DNA of 52,719 nt from Robiginitomaculum sp. (GCA_002733495.1 NVVV01000064.1:1-52719); one strand, 5' to 3'; positions 30,334 to 37,887 are shown, counted from the first letter of the stretch. A program made the numbers and translations. The notes: a model not told the origin generated them from the sequence alone.

Positions 30334-31993
30334 TAAATCGCCCGACTTTTTCATAATGGTCATTGATATTTTCCTCTATTTTGTTCCACCGGCTTTCGTT
30401 GGTTAGGACCATTAAGCAACTGGCTTGGTGCTTACTCATTCGGGTGAAGTGATATTGTTCTGGTAGGCGTAGTAGCTGTGGCTCTGTTGCATGTTCGCGT
30501 AACCATTGGCGCTGCTTACCTGCTAGATCTGGTTGGCCGAACTGTGATACGAAATCATCAGCCGTTGCGAGTGCTTCTACTTTGTTCGGTGTGCAGCCTA
30601 ACAACCGGTGCTTACATTTCTTTTTAGCGCCGACTGTGTAGAACACGTTACCTTTACGATATACAAGCGCCCAAGCATCCCATCCATGAGTAACTAGAAT
30701 GTCGCCGCGCCTAAACGGTTCATAATAAAATCGACACAAGGCGAATATTTCTTTTTCGGTCATCGTGAAGTTGGTTAGGCCGTTCTTGCCGTTATCAATG
30801 ATCTTGCCGTTCGCGTCTTTTTCTATAACGTGTAGGCATTGTGGGCATTGCTTAACTGATGGCTCGATAGCACCGCCGCATACAGGACATTGCAAAGCAG
30901 CATCTATTTCTGCGTCATACTCGTCTTTATCAAATGTCAGCCTGTCACCGGCGTTTAGATTGCCGTGTCGCAATAGCGAGACACCAAAATCTAATATCAG
31001 AGCGTCATGCTTAATTACATCAGGGTATTTATCGGGGTCTATCTTGCGGAGTACACGACCGGCCATCTGGATCAGTGCGCCTTTACTTGATGAGGCACGT
31101 AACAGCAGCAAGCATGATGCAGGCGGACAATTCCAACCTTCTGTTAGCAAGGTCGCGTTGGTTAAAATTCTGTACTCGCCACGGTCAAACGCTTTTAGTC
31201 TGCGCTTGCGTTCGCGTGTTTTCATAGCACCGCTAACATAGGTTGCAGCGATACCGTTTTTATTAAATGCTTCCGCTACGTCTTTAGCGTGATTAACGGT
31301 TTGGCAAAAAGCTACGGTTAAACGTTTTGATGCCCGATCACACCATTCATCAACTATTCGTTGGTTCGTGATATCTGTGTTTAGTATTGCTTCGACTTGC
31401 TCATCGTCTTTTGCGTCAACCGCTGCAGCAATGCCATCTACTGTGACGATAAATGCTTTAGGCGGTACAAGGTAGCCTTGCCTGATTAGGTCATCTAATT
31501 GGACCTGATGAGCAACAACATCAATATATTTAGATAGTGACTGTTGATCTCTGCGTTCGATGGTTGCGGTTACGCCGAACACTTTGCATTTTGAATTTAT
31601 TACGCGAGCGCGGTCTATTATTTTTTGATAAGACGCTGAGATTAAATGATGGCACTCATCAATTATTATCAGGTCATAACTCGTCATGTCATCTAGTCGG
31701 TTAACAACTGTTTGCATCATTCCGAAAGCATATGGTTTATCGAAGTCGTTGTGGTCAGGGTCAATGAAACCATAATCTAAGTTTGGATTTACCCAACCGA
31801 ACGTTTCCGCGTTCTGTTCTTTAAGTTCGTCCAAGTGCTGCAGTATTAATACACGGCCAAACTGTGCGGCAACATAAGTTAAAACAACGGTCTTACCTGC
31901 ACCGGTTGCGGCTATACATGCAACGCCTTGATGATTCATTAGTGCGTCTAACGATTTCTCTACCATTTCTTCCTGATAGCGTCTTAGTTTCAT
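30323..31993 (-). CDS. SF2 DEAD/DECH-box helicase with zinc ribbon, 556 aa
   Basis: Helicase motifs are complete: Walker A AATGAGKT at 28-35, DECH at 112-115, motif III VTAT at 141-144 and motif VI QMAGRVLRK at 309-317. A four-cysteine ribbon follows (Cys369, 372, 383, 386), then a C-terminal domain of ~150 residues. Phage SF2 helicases of this kind (UvsW-like, or related to type III restriction helicases) remodel forks and recombination intermediates. It starts with AGGGGG upstream, after a hairpin at 32004-32026. Confidence 0.9.
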   Translation of the reverse strand: MKLRRYQEEMVEKSLDALMNHQGVACIAATGAGKTVVLTYVAAQFGRVLILQHLDELKEQNAETFGWVNPNLDYGFIDPDHNDFDKPYAFGMMQTVVNRLDDMTSYDLIIIDECHHLISASYQKIIDRARVINSKCKVFGVTATIERRDQQSLSKYIDVVAHQVQLDDLIRQGYLVPPKAFIVTVDGIAAAVDAKDDEQVEAILNTDITNQRIVDEWCDRASKRLTVAFCQTVNHAKDVAEAFNKNGIAATYVSGAMKTRERKRRLKAFDRGEYRILTNATLLTEGWNCPPASCLLLLRASSSKGALIQMAGRVLRKIDPDKYPDVIKHDALILDFGVSLLRHGNLNAGDRLTFDKDEYDAEIDAALQCPVCGGAIEPSVKQCPQCLHVIEKDANGKIIDNGKNGLTNFTMTEKEIFALCRFYYEPFRRGDILVTHGWDAWALVYRKGNVFYTVGAKKKCKHRLLGCTPNKVEALATADDFVSQFGQPDLAGKQRQWLREHATEPQLLRLPEQYHFTRMSKHQASCLMVLTNESRWNKIEENINDHYEKVGRFNAE

Positions 31994-32003
31994 AAGCCCC
32001 CTA

Positions 32004-32026
32004 AAAGCCCCTAATATCGGGGCTTT
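32004..32026 (-). terminator. Intercistronic hairpin (weak terminator or attenuator)
   Basis: An 8-bp stem AAAGCCCC/GGGGCTTT with 7-base loop between the SSB-like gene and the helicase. Only TTT follows on the minus strand, so readthrough should be substantial. It probably lowers helicase expression compared with the SSB-like protein. Confidence 0.55.
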
Positions 32027-32051
32027 ATGCTATTTTGGTAACTGAACCATG

Positions 32052-32624
32052 TTAGAAGTCAGGTTCATCAAAGTTATTAGATGGTGCTGGTTGCTGCCAA
32101 CCTTGGTTAGACGTTGCGCCCATGCTTGTCGGTGTGCGTTCGTCTTTATCTTCAAGTGCGTTAACAATCTCGTCAATGTGCAACGCTGGTTCTTTATTGA
32201 TAGCTTCTTTAAACGTTGCACCGGTACGTGCAGAGAATGGGATCTTAATATCGAACTTGTAACCATCACCGCCGTCTTGCTTGGTGTATAAAACCTTCTG
32301 CAGAACAAGACCGATTTCCAAGCCTAAAAATTCGTTTACTGGTTGTTCGTGGCCTAAGTGGTCAAGCTGGATTTCGTTAAGCTTTAACAGGCCCATCATT
32401 GCTTGAATGATATTAGAACCGCCTTTGATTACATCACCATTAGCTTTTTCATAGTAAACCGATAGGTAATCAATCGACTGTTCTGATGTTGGCCACAATG
32501 AAAACTGAATACCTTTCGTACCTGTACCGGCGATGATTTTCTTAGCTGTTAGCTTGCCAGTGTGCTTGCCTGTTTGAAAACCCTGTTGTCCTGCTCTCTG
32601 TGCTGATTCTGCATTAAATTTCAT
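32052..32624 (-). CDS. Single-stranded DNA binding protein-like, 190 aa
   Basis: The N-terminus (MKFNAESAQRAGQQGFQ) and the beta-rich core resemble phage ssDNA-binding proteins in Exo/Sak4 modules. The last ~30 residues are Gln/Pro/Asn-rich and end in NNFDEPDF, an acidic tip with a terminal Phe like that used by SSB to contact partners. It probably coats single strands for recombination and replication. The start overlaps the homing endonuclease gene by four bases. Confidence 0.72.
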   Translation of the reverse strand: MKFNAESAQRAGQQGFQTGKHTGKLTAKKIIAGTGTKGIQFSLWPTSEQSIDYLSVYYEKANGDVIKGGSNIIQAMMGLLKLNEIQLDHLGHEQPVNEFLGLEIGLVLQKVLYTKQDGGDGYKFDIKIPFSARTGATFKEAINKEPALHIDEIVNALEDKDERTPTSMGATSNQGWQQPAPSNNFDEPDF

Positions 32625-33184
32625 TGTTTAATATCCTTTAGTTTTTTTAAAATGTATTGTTCTTTTGTTATGCCTGTTCTAGTTACAGCTTTACAAATTG
32701 ATGATTGATTAACGCCTATTATTTTAGCCCAATCATTTAATATCATTGATTTACCATCAACGGTTATAAGTGCTTTAGTCTTCTTTTTTATAGCTTCATC
32801 AAATGTCATGCCAGATCTAAATATACGTTGATGCAGTGTTATATATTTAATATTTAGGACGGTTGACCACTCTTTTAAAGTCATTGATTTACCGTCATGC
32901 TTAAAAATAATATTGAACGATCCGCGATTTCTAGTCTGCTCAGTTGCAGTTGACCATTTGCAATTTGATGGCTCGTAATCACCAAGATTATCAACCCTAT
33001 CTATAGAATGCTTATCGCTTGGCGCAAGTCCCATATCTGAAATGAAGTTTTCGAAATTATTAACCCATCTATCGCAAACGGTAATACCATTTTTTTGATA
33101 TGATGATTCAGCATTGCTAGGGCTGTAGCATCTAGATTTCATGGCCTTCCATATTCTATATTCGCGTATCGTTGCTTTGTTCAT
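32621..33184 (-). CDS. HNH/AP2-type free-standing homing endonuclease, 187 aa
   Basis: The N-terminal half shows the well-known phage type: IWKAMKSRCYSPSN, a GITVCDRW motif, the DMGLAPSDKHSIDRVDN motif, and SNCKWSTATEQTRNR. Two similar C-terminal modules (KSMTLKEWSTVLNIKY and KSMILNDWAKIIGVNQ) act as DNA-binding repeats. It is inserted between the Sak4-like and SSB-like genes with 4-bp overlaps on both sides, as expected of a mobile gene that does not disturb the operon. Confidence 0.85.
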   Translation of the reverse strand: MNKATIREYRIWKAMKSRCYSPSNAESSYQKNGITVCDRWVNNFENFISDMGLAPSDKHSIDRVDNLGDYEPSNCKWSTATEQTRNRGSFNIIFKHDGKSMTLKEWSTVLNIKYITLHQRIFRSGMTFDEAIKKKTKALITVDGKSMILNDWAKIIGVNQSSICKAVTRTGITKEQYILKKLKDIKQ

Positions 33185-33834
33185 ATGCCTTCGTATTCTC
33201 GTATTGCAGCGTCAATCACTGCTAAATCGTTATCAACTTCACTATCGTCAAACATACCCATTGGCGTTTTCACGCAGTCAAAGCCGTTTGTTTTAGTGCT
33301 AAAGTAGTGTTTACCTTCACGCTCGTAACAACGAAACACAATGGTAAATAGACCTTCAAGGCAAACCTGATTATCAATCATTTTACCGACTGTTTTAGGT
33401 TTCATGATTCCTCGATCATCTTCCTGAATGTGCGTCATGATATACACGGTTACATCGTCAGGCAATGAGCTACAATGATTTATAAGTTCAATGTAGCTTT
33501 TGGCGATCTCACTAAATTTTGTATAGCCAGTTTCAGCTACACGTCGCAACGATTCGTTTTGCATGAAGTAATTTGAATCGTCAACAATGATTGTCTTCTT
33601 ACCGGCTTTAACCGCTGCATCCATTACTTTATGGACCGTGGTGTAGTTGTCGCTTATATACAGCGATCCGCTAGTATCTTTAGCGTTGAACTTCTTTCGC
33701 CATTCAGTAGATTTGAACGGTAATGATTTGCCTTTATTCGGCTGTATCAGTAGTGATTTTTTAGCATCTTGATTTCTTAATGACGCGCTCTTGCCACTGC
33801 CAGAGCCGCCTATAATTAGCGATAGTACCGCCAT
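33181..33834 (-). CDS. Sak4-like RecA-fold ATPase, 217 aa
   Basis: Walker A at residues 9-16 (GGSGSGKS) and Walker B near 81-86 (TIIVDD, followed by SNYFMQNE). The fold and size match the phage AAA_24/Sak4 group, single-strand annealing or RecA-like proteins that work with an exonuclease and SSB, both encoded nearby. The ribosome site AAGGGGG is strong. First gene of the lytic recombination operon, after the terminator at 33873-33901. Confidence 0.85.
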   Translation of the reverse strand: MAVLSLIIGGSGSGKSASLRNQDAKKSLLIQPNKGKSLPFKSTEWRKKFNAKDTSGSLYISDNYTTVHKVMDAAVKAGKKTIIVDDSNYFMQNESLRRVAETGYTKFSEIAKSYIELINHCSSLPDDVTVYIMTHIQEDDRGIMKPKTVGKMIDNQVCLEGLFTIVFRCYEREGKHYFSTKTNGFDCVKTPMGMFDDSEVDNDLAVIDAAIREYEGI

Positions 33835-33872
33835 TAAACCCCCTTGCTATATTGGTGACTGAATGACACCGA

Positions 33873-33901
33873 CAAAAAAACCAGTAACTAGGTTACTGGT
33901 T
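33873..33901 (-). terminator. Rho-independent terminator (minus strand)
   Basis: A perfect 10-bp stem AACCAGTAAC/GTTACTGGTT with a 3-base loop, followed on the minus strand by seven T. It separates the recombinase-like and regulator genes from the recombination operon. Confidence 0.93.
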
Positions 33902-33910
33902 CTGCGGTGT

Positions 33911-33994
33911 CTACTTTAACTTAAAGCTTTTAATTTTGATTTTCACGCCGAGGTGTTCAATAACAACCTCGTCGTTTTCTGAGTAACAATCCAT
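33911..33994 (-). CDS. Possible tiny protein, 27 aa
   Basis: An ATG-to-TAG frame of 28 codons between the recombinase gene and the terminator. The peptide has an acidic start (MDCYSENDEVV) and a basic end (KIKIKSFKLK). The nearest AGGTG is ~12 bases upstream, so the ribosome site is poor. The 235-bp gap holds little else besides the terminator. Confidence 0.25.
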   Translation of the reverse strand: MDCYSENDEVVIEHLGVKIKIKSFKLK

Positions 33995-34069
33995 ATTTTT
34001 AAAGAACACCTAATCCATAAGTACCCGACTAGACTGCCCCATTAACCACATCTGATCAAGGTGTTTATT

Positions 34070-35608
34070 TTAAGAGATATTAATATTAAGAACCTTATTT
34101 TTAGTTCTGATCACAACATCGCCTTTTGTTTTATTGATATGTATCTCATTATTAATAGATTTTATAAAAATAGAGCCGTCATGATTAAATTCGCATTTAT
34201 CGAATATATTAGATAAATTAATAATAAATTCTGCGCGATTATCGTCATTAGATAGATCTTTAGACAACTGGCCTATCTTTTTATAAATGCCTTCTACGCC
34301 ACCTGATTTATTAATAACAGAAATTTCTGCAAGCGTTTTGTAAATAGTATTTTTTACGGTTTCAAGGTCAATATTCTTGGCCCTTAATGTCTCTTTTATT
34401 ATATCTATATCAAGATCAGATATTAGATCCGCTAACTGTTCGATCTTAGTCTCTAAAGCTTGCTTATCGCTTTCTAATGATTTTAAACGGGCCTTTAGGT
34501 AAGCAACACGCGCTATTGATTCGTTGTCGTGTGGCATACTCTCAAGCAGTCCTGCAACAACAATTATTATCGCTTCAACAAACTTATATCTAAAGCTTGG
34601 CAGTTTGCATTTTTCATTGCTGTATTTGCGGCTAGAACAATTAAGGTAGCGATAGTCTTGGATCTCTCCGCTGTCTAAAACTTGCTTTTTTCCGTGCAAA
34701 TAGAGGTTCATTCCGCAAATTCCGCATTTGGCAATTTTAGTTAGCAGGTTTGATGTTTTTAGGTTGGCTTTTATAGGGTCTGAATTGTGCGACGATCTCT
34801 TTTTTATCTCAGCTTGAACAAGATAAAAAGTGTCCTTTGATACTACCGGTGGGTAAAAGTTATCGTGCTGGAATGTCCTAACGTCGAGTAGACCATAAGT
34901 TGCGTTGTTTATTAATATTTGTCTTACTGATGTTTGGCCCCAAGCTTTAGCGGAACCAAGGGTATTAATGTTCATGTCGTTTAATAGTCTTGCGGTTGCA
35001 GACATTGATTTGTTATCGAGGTACTTATCAAAACACAACTTAACTGATTTTGATAAATCGTTTAATACATACTTCTTGTTCTGTTCGTCATATGTAAACC
35101 AAGCGGGACTTTTTAGTTTTGGGGTCTGTCCGCTTTCTATTAATTCCCTTTTTACATTCCAAACTTTAGCGGCTGAATTAGATTTCTTTATTGAATCCTG
35201 TTTCTCTCCCCAAAGTTCTATAAATCTAAATACTAAGCTGTGGACCATATCGGCGTTCTGAATGGAATAAACATCATCACTATCTGCAATTGAAATGTTA
35301 ACGCCTATGCTTATTAATATTTGTAAATGTGTATGTATGTTTTGAATATCGTTTCTATCAATTTCGTTCATTTCAGAAACTAACAATGTAACGTTCTTAT
35401 ATAAGTATCCACTATCGTCAACGTTTCCGATACTTCCGTTCTGAACCGATCTCTTTATTTCCAATATTGAATCAACGAAGTTATGATTGTGTTTTGAATT
35501 GATATTTATTACTTCTGAATTGTTATCTTTTATCCATTTGGATTCTTTCTTTGATATTTTTGTTCCGTCCACAAAGTTCCTATATAGGATAACGTTGCTA
35601 TCGTTCAT
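34070..35608 (-). CDS. Serine-recombinase-like protein lacking the catalytic serine, 512 aa
   Basis: The middle and C-terminal parts match large serine recombinases: PAWFTYDEQNKKYVL, then a recombinase domain (SMSATARLLNDMNI, WGQTSVRQILINNATYG), then a zinc ribbon (CGICGMNL, LNCSS, NEKCKLP) and a coiled coil. The N-terminal catalytic domain is degenerate: where active enzymes have Y-x-R-x-S, this one reads YRNFVDG, with Val where Ser should be. The usual LDRLSR motif is MNEIDRND. It may be an inactive or regulatory relative, or use another nucleophile. The start has only a weak ribosome site. The protein lies next to a palindromic site at 35631-35648. Confidence 0.72.
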   Translation of the reverse strand: MNDSNVILYRNFVDGTKISKKESKWIKDNNSEVININSKHNHNFVDSILEIKRSVQNGSIGNVDDSGYLYKNVTLLVSEMNEIDRNDIQNIHTHLQILISIGVNISIADSDDVYSIQNADMVHSLVFRFIELWGEKQDSIKKSNSAAKVWNVKRELIESGQTPKLKSPAWFTYDEQNKKYVLNDLSKSVKLCFDKYLDNKSMSATARLLNDMNINTLGSAKAWGQTSVRQILINNATYGLLDVRTFQHDNFYPPVVSKDTFYLVQAEIKKRSSHNSDPIKANLKTSNLLTKIAKCGICGMNLYLHGKKQVLDSGEIQDYRYLNCSSRKYSNEKCKLPSFRYKFVEAIIIVVAGLLESMPHDNESIARVAYLKARLKSLESDKQALETKIEQLADLISDLDIDIIKETLRAKNIDLETVKNTIYKTLAEISVINKSGGVEGIYKKIGQLSKDLSNDDNRAEFIINLSNIFDKCEFNHDGSIFIKSINNEIHINKTKGDVVIRTKNKVLNINIS

Positions 35609-35630
35609 GCTTAAAGCTCATTTTTAATAT

Positions 35631-35648
35631 TATATATAGCTATATATA
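35631..35648. promoter_or_regulatory. 18-bp perfect palindrome upstream of the recombinase-like gene
   Basis: TATATATAGCTATATATA reads the same on both strands and lies 23 bp before the recombinase start. Serine recombinases act at partly palindromic sites near their genes, and repressors bind such sites at promoters; either is possible. AT-richness raises the chance of a random palindrome. Confidence 0.45.
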
Positions 35649-35728
35649 CCACAATAACCATCTGATTAAAAATTTATTTACTTCAAGTATCACAATAGCA
35701 ACGTGCCTATGCGTCATGAAACCATCAA

Positions 35729-36433
35729 TTACTGAGTGATGAATTTGTTATAGCTTTCGTGAGTCATAAGCTTTAGCTTGGCCGGTAATCCCGCTGTCTC
35801 AACTAGAACAGCTCTGAATGCTCTGAATTCTGCAACTCTATACTCATCATTGCAATTAAGTTTTCTAAGTGAATTAGAGTTAACAGCATCAATAAGTTTT
35901 ATAACGTTTTCAAACGTAACACCCTTGCCAACTTCAATTTTTTTAAGGTCAACGCCGCGAGTGTTATTTAGTTTTGATGCTGCTTTGAAGAATACTTTTA
36001 CATAGTGGAACGTTGCAGATGATAGGTTTAATAATGCTTGAATCTCTCTAGATTTTTTACCATTCGCAGCCATTTTAACGGCCTTTTCTCCAAGTTCAAA
36101 TTTATCACTCATGCTTTTAGCAGGGGCATATATTCTTCTAGTAGCTCTTGTTGTTTTTGTCTTTGCAATGTGTGCTGATAGAGTATCAATCTGCGGGGTT
36201 GAATCAACTATGATTTCAGTGGATATATCGCCCATTGATATGCCTAGGGTTTTCATCATGTCTCTGACTTGTTCTATATCAGCGTTTTTATTCTGAGCGG
36301 AGTTTATAGATGTTTTGAAGTGTTCTAGCTGTGTACTATCAAACTTGGTAAATATGCTAGTTAGCTGATCACCTGATAGTAATACGGCCTCTCTAAATAT
36401 AGTTGGTATTGCTGCTCTTACTTCCATCATCAT
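35729..36433 (-). CDS. Putative DNA-binding regulator, 234 aa
   Basis: A 234-residue basic protein with a long charged first half, a central RRIYAPAKSMSDKFELGEKA segment and a likely helix-turn-helix (KMAANGKKSREIQALLNLSSATFHYVKVF). It starts with three Met codons. Its promoter region holds several TGATCAGA-type repeats at 36547-36623, as would suit an autoregulator. Possible roles are repressor of the lytic genes or replication/partition regulator. No family can be named from sequence alone. Confidence 0.55.
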   Translation of the reverse strand: MMMEVRAAIPTIFREAVLLSGDQLTSIFTKFDSTQLEHFKTSINSAQNKNADIEQVRDMMKTLGISMGDISTEIIVDSTPQIDTLSAHIAKTKTTRATRRIYAPAKSMSDKFELGEKAVKMAANGKKSREIQALLNLSSATFHYVKVFFKAASKLNNTRGVDLKKIEVGKGVTFENVIKLIDAVNSNSLRKLNCNDEYRVAEFRAFRAVLVETAGLPAKLKLMTHESYNKFITQ

Positions 36434-36503
36434 TTTTACTCAGTTTGTGTTAGGTGAAAGCACCATAGAGAAAATGTGACCGGTTAGCAAAATTTTAAGT
36501 GAA

Positions 36504-36532
36504 ATAATCGACTTGGCGCATTTGGTGTTCAA
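36504..36532 (-). promoter_or_regulatory. Predicted minus-strand promoter for the 234-aa gene
   Basis: TTGAAC (36532-36527) and GATTAT (36509-36504) are separated by 17 bp on the minus strand, 70 bp before the ATG at 36433. TGATCA-type repeats lie just upstream, at 36547 onward. Confidence 0.5.
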
Positions 36533-36546
36533 ATAGTATGTTAAAA

Positions 36547-36623
36547 CAGATCAGATAATAAACGATACTTGGTCAGATAATATGATCAATATCTGATCAG
36601 AAGTGTGACACAATCTGATCAAA
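36547..36623. repeat. TGATCAGA-type iterons
   Basis: Copies and near copies occur at 36548-36557 (AGATCAGATA), 36571-36580 (GGTCAGATAA), 36581-36590 (TATGATCAAT), 36591-36600 (ATCTGATCAG) and 36614-36623 (TCTGATCAAA). Four of the five contain GATC, the Dam site. The array lies upstream of the promoter of the regulator gene. It may be an operator cluster or plasmid-type iterons. Confidence 0.6.
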
Positions 36624-36733
36624 TGTCGTTTATCTCACGTATGGCTATGATTTCACGATATAAAACAATAAACATCTATAAATTATGTAGTGTCAAGTCG
36701 AGTTTATCACTAGACGCTGGCGCTGGCCCACTA

Positions 36734-36792
36734 CCTAAACCGTGTCGCCTAGATTAGCAAAGGAACGCTAATCACGACACTCTCAGTCAGTC
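36734..36792. repeat. Co-varying hairpin element, copy 1
   Basis: A 59-bp unit: CCTAAACC, stem GTGTCG/CGACAC (36742-36747 and 36775-36780), inner stem GATTAGC/GCTAATC (36752-36758 and 36767-36773), and tail TCTCAGTCAGTC. Identical ends to copy 2, but the inner stem differs by compensatory changes. It lies 36 bp after the small gene at 36829-37083 (minus strand). Confidence 0.75.
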
Positions 36793-36828
36793 CAATATCT
36801 ATTATGTTAGCTGAATAGTAGTTATTTT

Positions 36829-37083
36829 TTAAATCTTCTTTCTATTTCTGCGCGACTTAGATTTTTTACCAGAACCGGTCTGACCGGTAACGTATCTATA
36901 CTGATCTAAATCTTTGATATTATATTTTTTTTGAATTTTGCTAAGCAAGTCAGTTTGCTTTAATGTTTGCTTGAACTTCTGCGCCACAAGACTATTCAAG
37001 AATCTTGATTCATAATCTGTAAGTTTTCCGTGGCATTCCTTTAACAGTGTGAATACTTTTACAAAGTCATAGTTATCATTCAT
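36829..37083 (-). CDS. Small basic protein between two hairpin elements, 84 aa
   Basis: The N-terminal part (VFTLLKECHGKLTDYESRFLNSLV, then KQTDLLSKIQKKYN) resembles the short helical region found in many small phage and plasmid replication-associated proteins. The C-terminus is very basic (GSGKKSKSRRNRKKI), suggesting nucleic-acid binding. It is flanked by two 59-bp structured repeats, one 50 bp upstream of its start and one 36 bp downstream of its stop. A control protein for replication or for the hairpin RNA is plausible but unproven. Confidence 0.6.
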   Translation of the reverse strand: MNDNYDFVKVFTLLKECHGKLTDYESRFLNSLVAQKFKQTLKQTDLLSKIQKKYNIKDLDQYRYVTGQTGSGKKSKSRRNRKKI

Positions 37084-37132
37084 TTAATATTATCCATTTA
37101 AGTAAGCCTTGCAGCGCTTCGCTTGCATCCTG

Positions 37133-37191
37133 CCTAAACCGTGTCGCCTAGATTTGAAAAGTAACTCAAATCACGACACTCTCAGTCAGTC
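37133..37191. repeat. Co-varying hairpin element, copy 2
   Basis: The 59-bp unit is repeated with outer stem GTGTCG/CGACAC at 37141-37146 and 37174-37179, and inner stem GATTTGA/TCAAATC at 37151-37157 and 37166-37172. Compared with copy 1, two base pairs change together (A-T to T-A, and C-G to A-T); the only other change is one loop base. Confidence 0.75.
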
Positions 37192-37618
37192 ACATACCGA
37201 TATGTATTAAGCGCTGGAAATTTTAAGTTTCTTTTTAAAATTGTAAGAGCAAAGCCTCGCGGCTTTAGCGATAAAACAGTTAATACTCTCCCACGAACAT
37301 AGCCACGTTATTTCACATGGACTTACAGTAAGGGGAAGTGATTAACCGGTTAGAATCATTAACGTGTTCTAACTAGAAGCATTACCGACCGTCAAGCCGC
37401 CTGTTTTCCGTTGCTTCTTCCATCTTCTTATCAACCTATGCAACCAAGGGTTAAACCCAATATAGCGCGGCGGTAGAAAACATTTCTGTCTGATAATAAT
37501 ATGGTCACTCTTATGGATTTTGCGCTTTAAACAGTCCGCTAACGCTTTAACCCTTGGCCGCACACTTTAACCTTGTCCGAGGGCGAGGCAAGCACGTTAT
37601 ATATAAGAGTATTTAGAT
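37192..37618. other. Non-coding repeat region, candidate origin or control locus
   Basis: About 430 bp with no convincing gene. It contains a hairpin AAAGCC-TCGC-GGCTTT at 37252-37267, the palindrome TTAACCGGTTA near 37342, and 12-bp inverted repeats CCAAGGGTTAAA (37444-37455) and TTTAACCCTTGG (37546-37557). The first TCACTCTTATGGATT repeat lies at 37505-37519. The layout is plasmid-like and fits replication or copy-number control. Confidence 0.5.
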
Positions 37619-37714
37619 TTGATTTTCAGAAGGGAATTTACTATAATTCGTTCTGTAATCATTCACTCTTATGAAGTGCTTACCGTGTAATCATTTGTTC
37701 ACTCTTATGGATTA
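37505..37714. repeat. TCACTCTTATG direct repeats (three copies)
   Basis: TCACTCTTATGGATT at 37505-37519, TCACTCTTATGAA at 37663-37675 and TCACTCTTATGGATTA at 37699-37714. The last two are also preceded by TGTAATCATT, making a 22-bp shared unit about 36 bp apart. They could be iterons or repeats within the predicted small RNA. Confidence 0.7.
37619..37647 (+). promoter_or_regulatory. Predicted sigma-70 promoter of a plus-strand small RNA
   Basis: TTGATT (37619-37624) and a perfect TATAAT (37642-37647) are separated by 17 bp. No plus-strand gene with a ribosome site follows before the terminator at 37786-37818. Confidence 0.6.
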
Positions 37715-37818
37715 TAAAAGCGTTACCAATCTATCAAGTAGCAGTCCGTCCAAAGAAAGATATTTGATAGATTCAAAAATATTAGCCTCAGTTATTTATT
37801 TAACTGGGGTTTTTTTTT
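37654..37818 (+). ncRNA. Predicted small RNA, about 165 nt
   Basis: Bounded by the promoter at 37619-37647 and the terminator at 37786-37818. It would contain two TCACTCTTATG repeats, a 10-bp stem AATCTATCAA/TTGATAGATT (37729-37738 with 37764-37773) enclosing 25 bases, and the terminator stem. This is the build of a plasmid copy-control or incompatibility RNA. A 57-codon frame from 37672 runs across the terminator but has no ribosome site. Confidence 0.5.
37786..37818 (+). terminator. Rho-independent terminator (plus strand)
   Basis: A 9-bp stem CCTCAGTTA/TAACTGGGG (one T.G pair), loop TTTATT, then nine T on the plus strand. It lies 180 bp before parA and has no plus-strand gene ahead of it. 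Confidence 0.88.
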
Positions 37819-37887
37819 ACTTGCAGCGATCCTACTCGATCTAGAATAATTGATCAAGATCTTTATTTCAGTAAAAAACATCACTTT

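Noticed and set aside
33846-33875. Promoter-like pair TTGTCG-18-TATAGC before the Sak4-like gene
   Set aside because: The start of transcription would fall about 5 bases from the start codon, inside the ribosome site.
37369-37563. Basic 64-codon frame with a GTG start on the minus strand
   Set aside because: Lies across an inverted repeat and an iteron copy in a non-coding control region; composition is low-complexity basic and the start is GTG. It has AAGG upstream, so it cannot be fully excluded.
37672-37845. 57-codon plus-strand frame starting at ATG 37672
   Set aside because: No ribosome site and it runs through a strong terminator with nine T.
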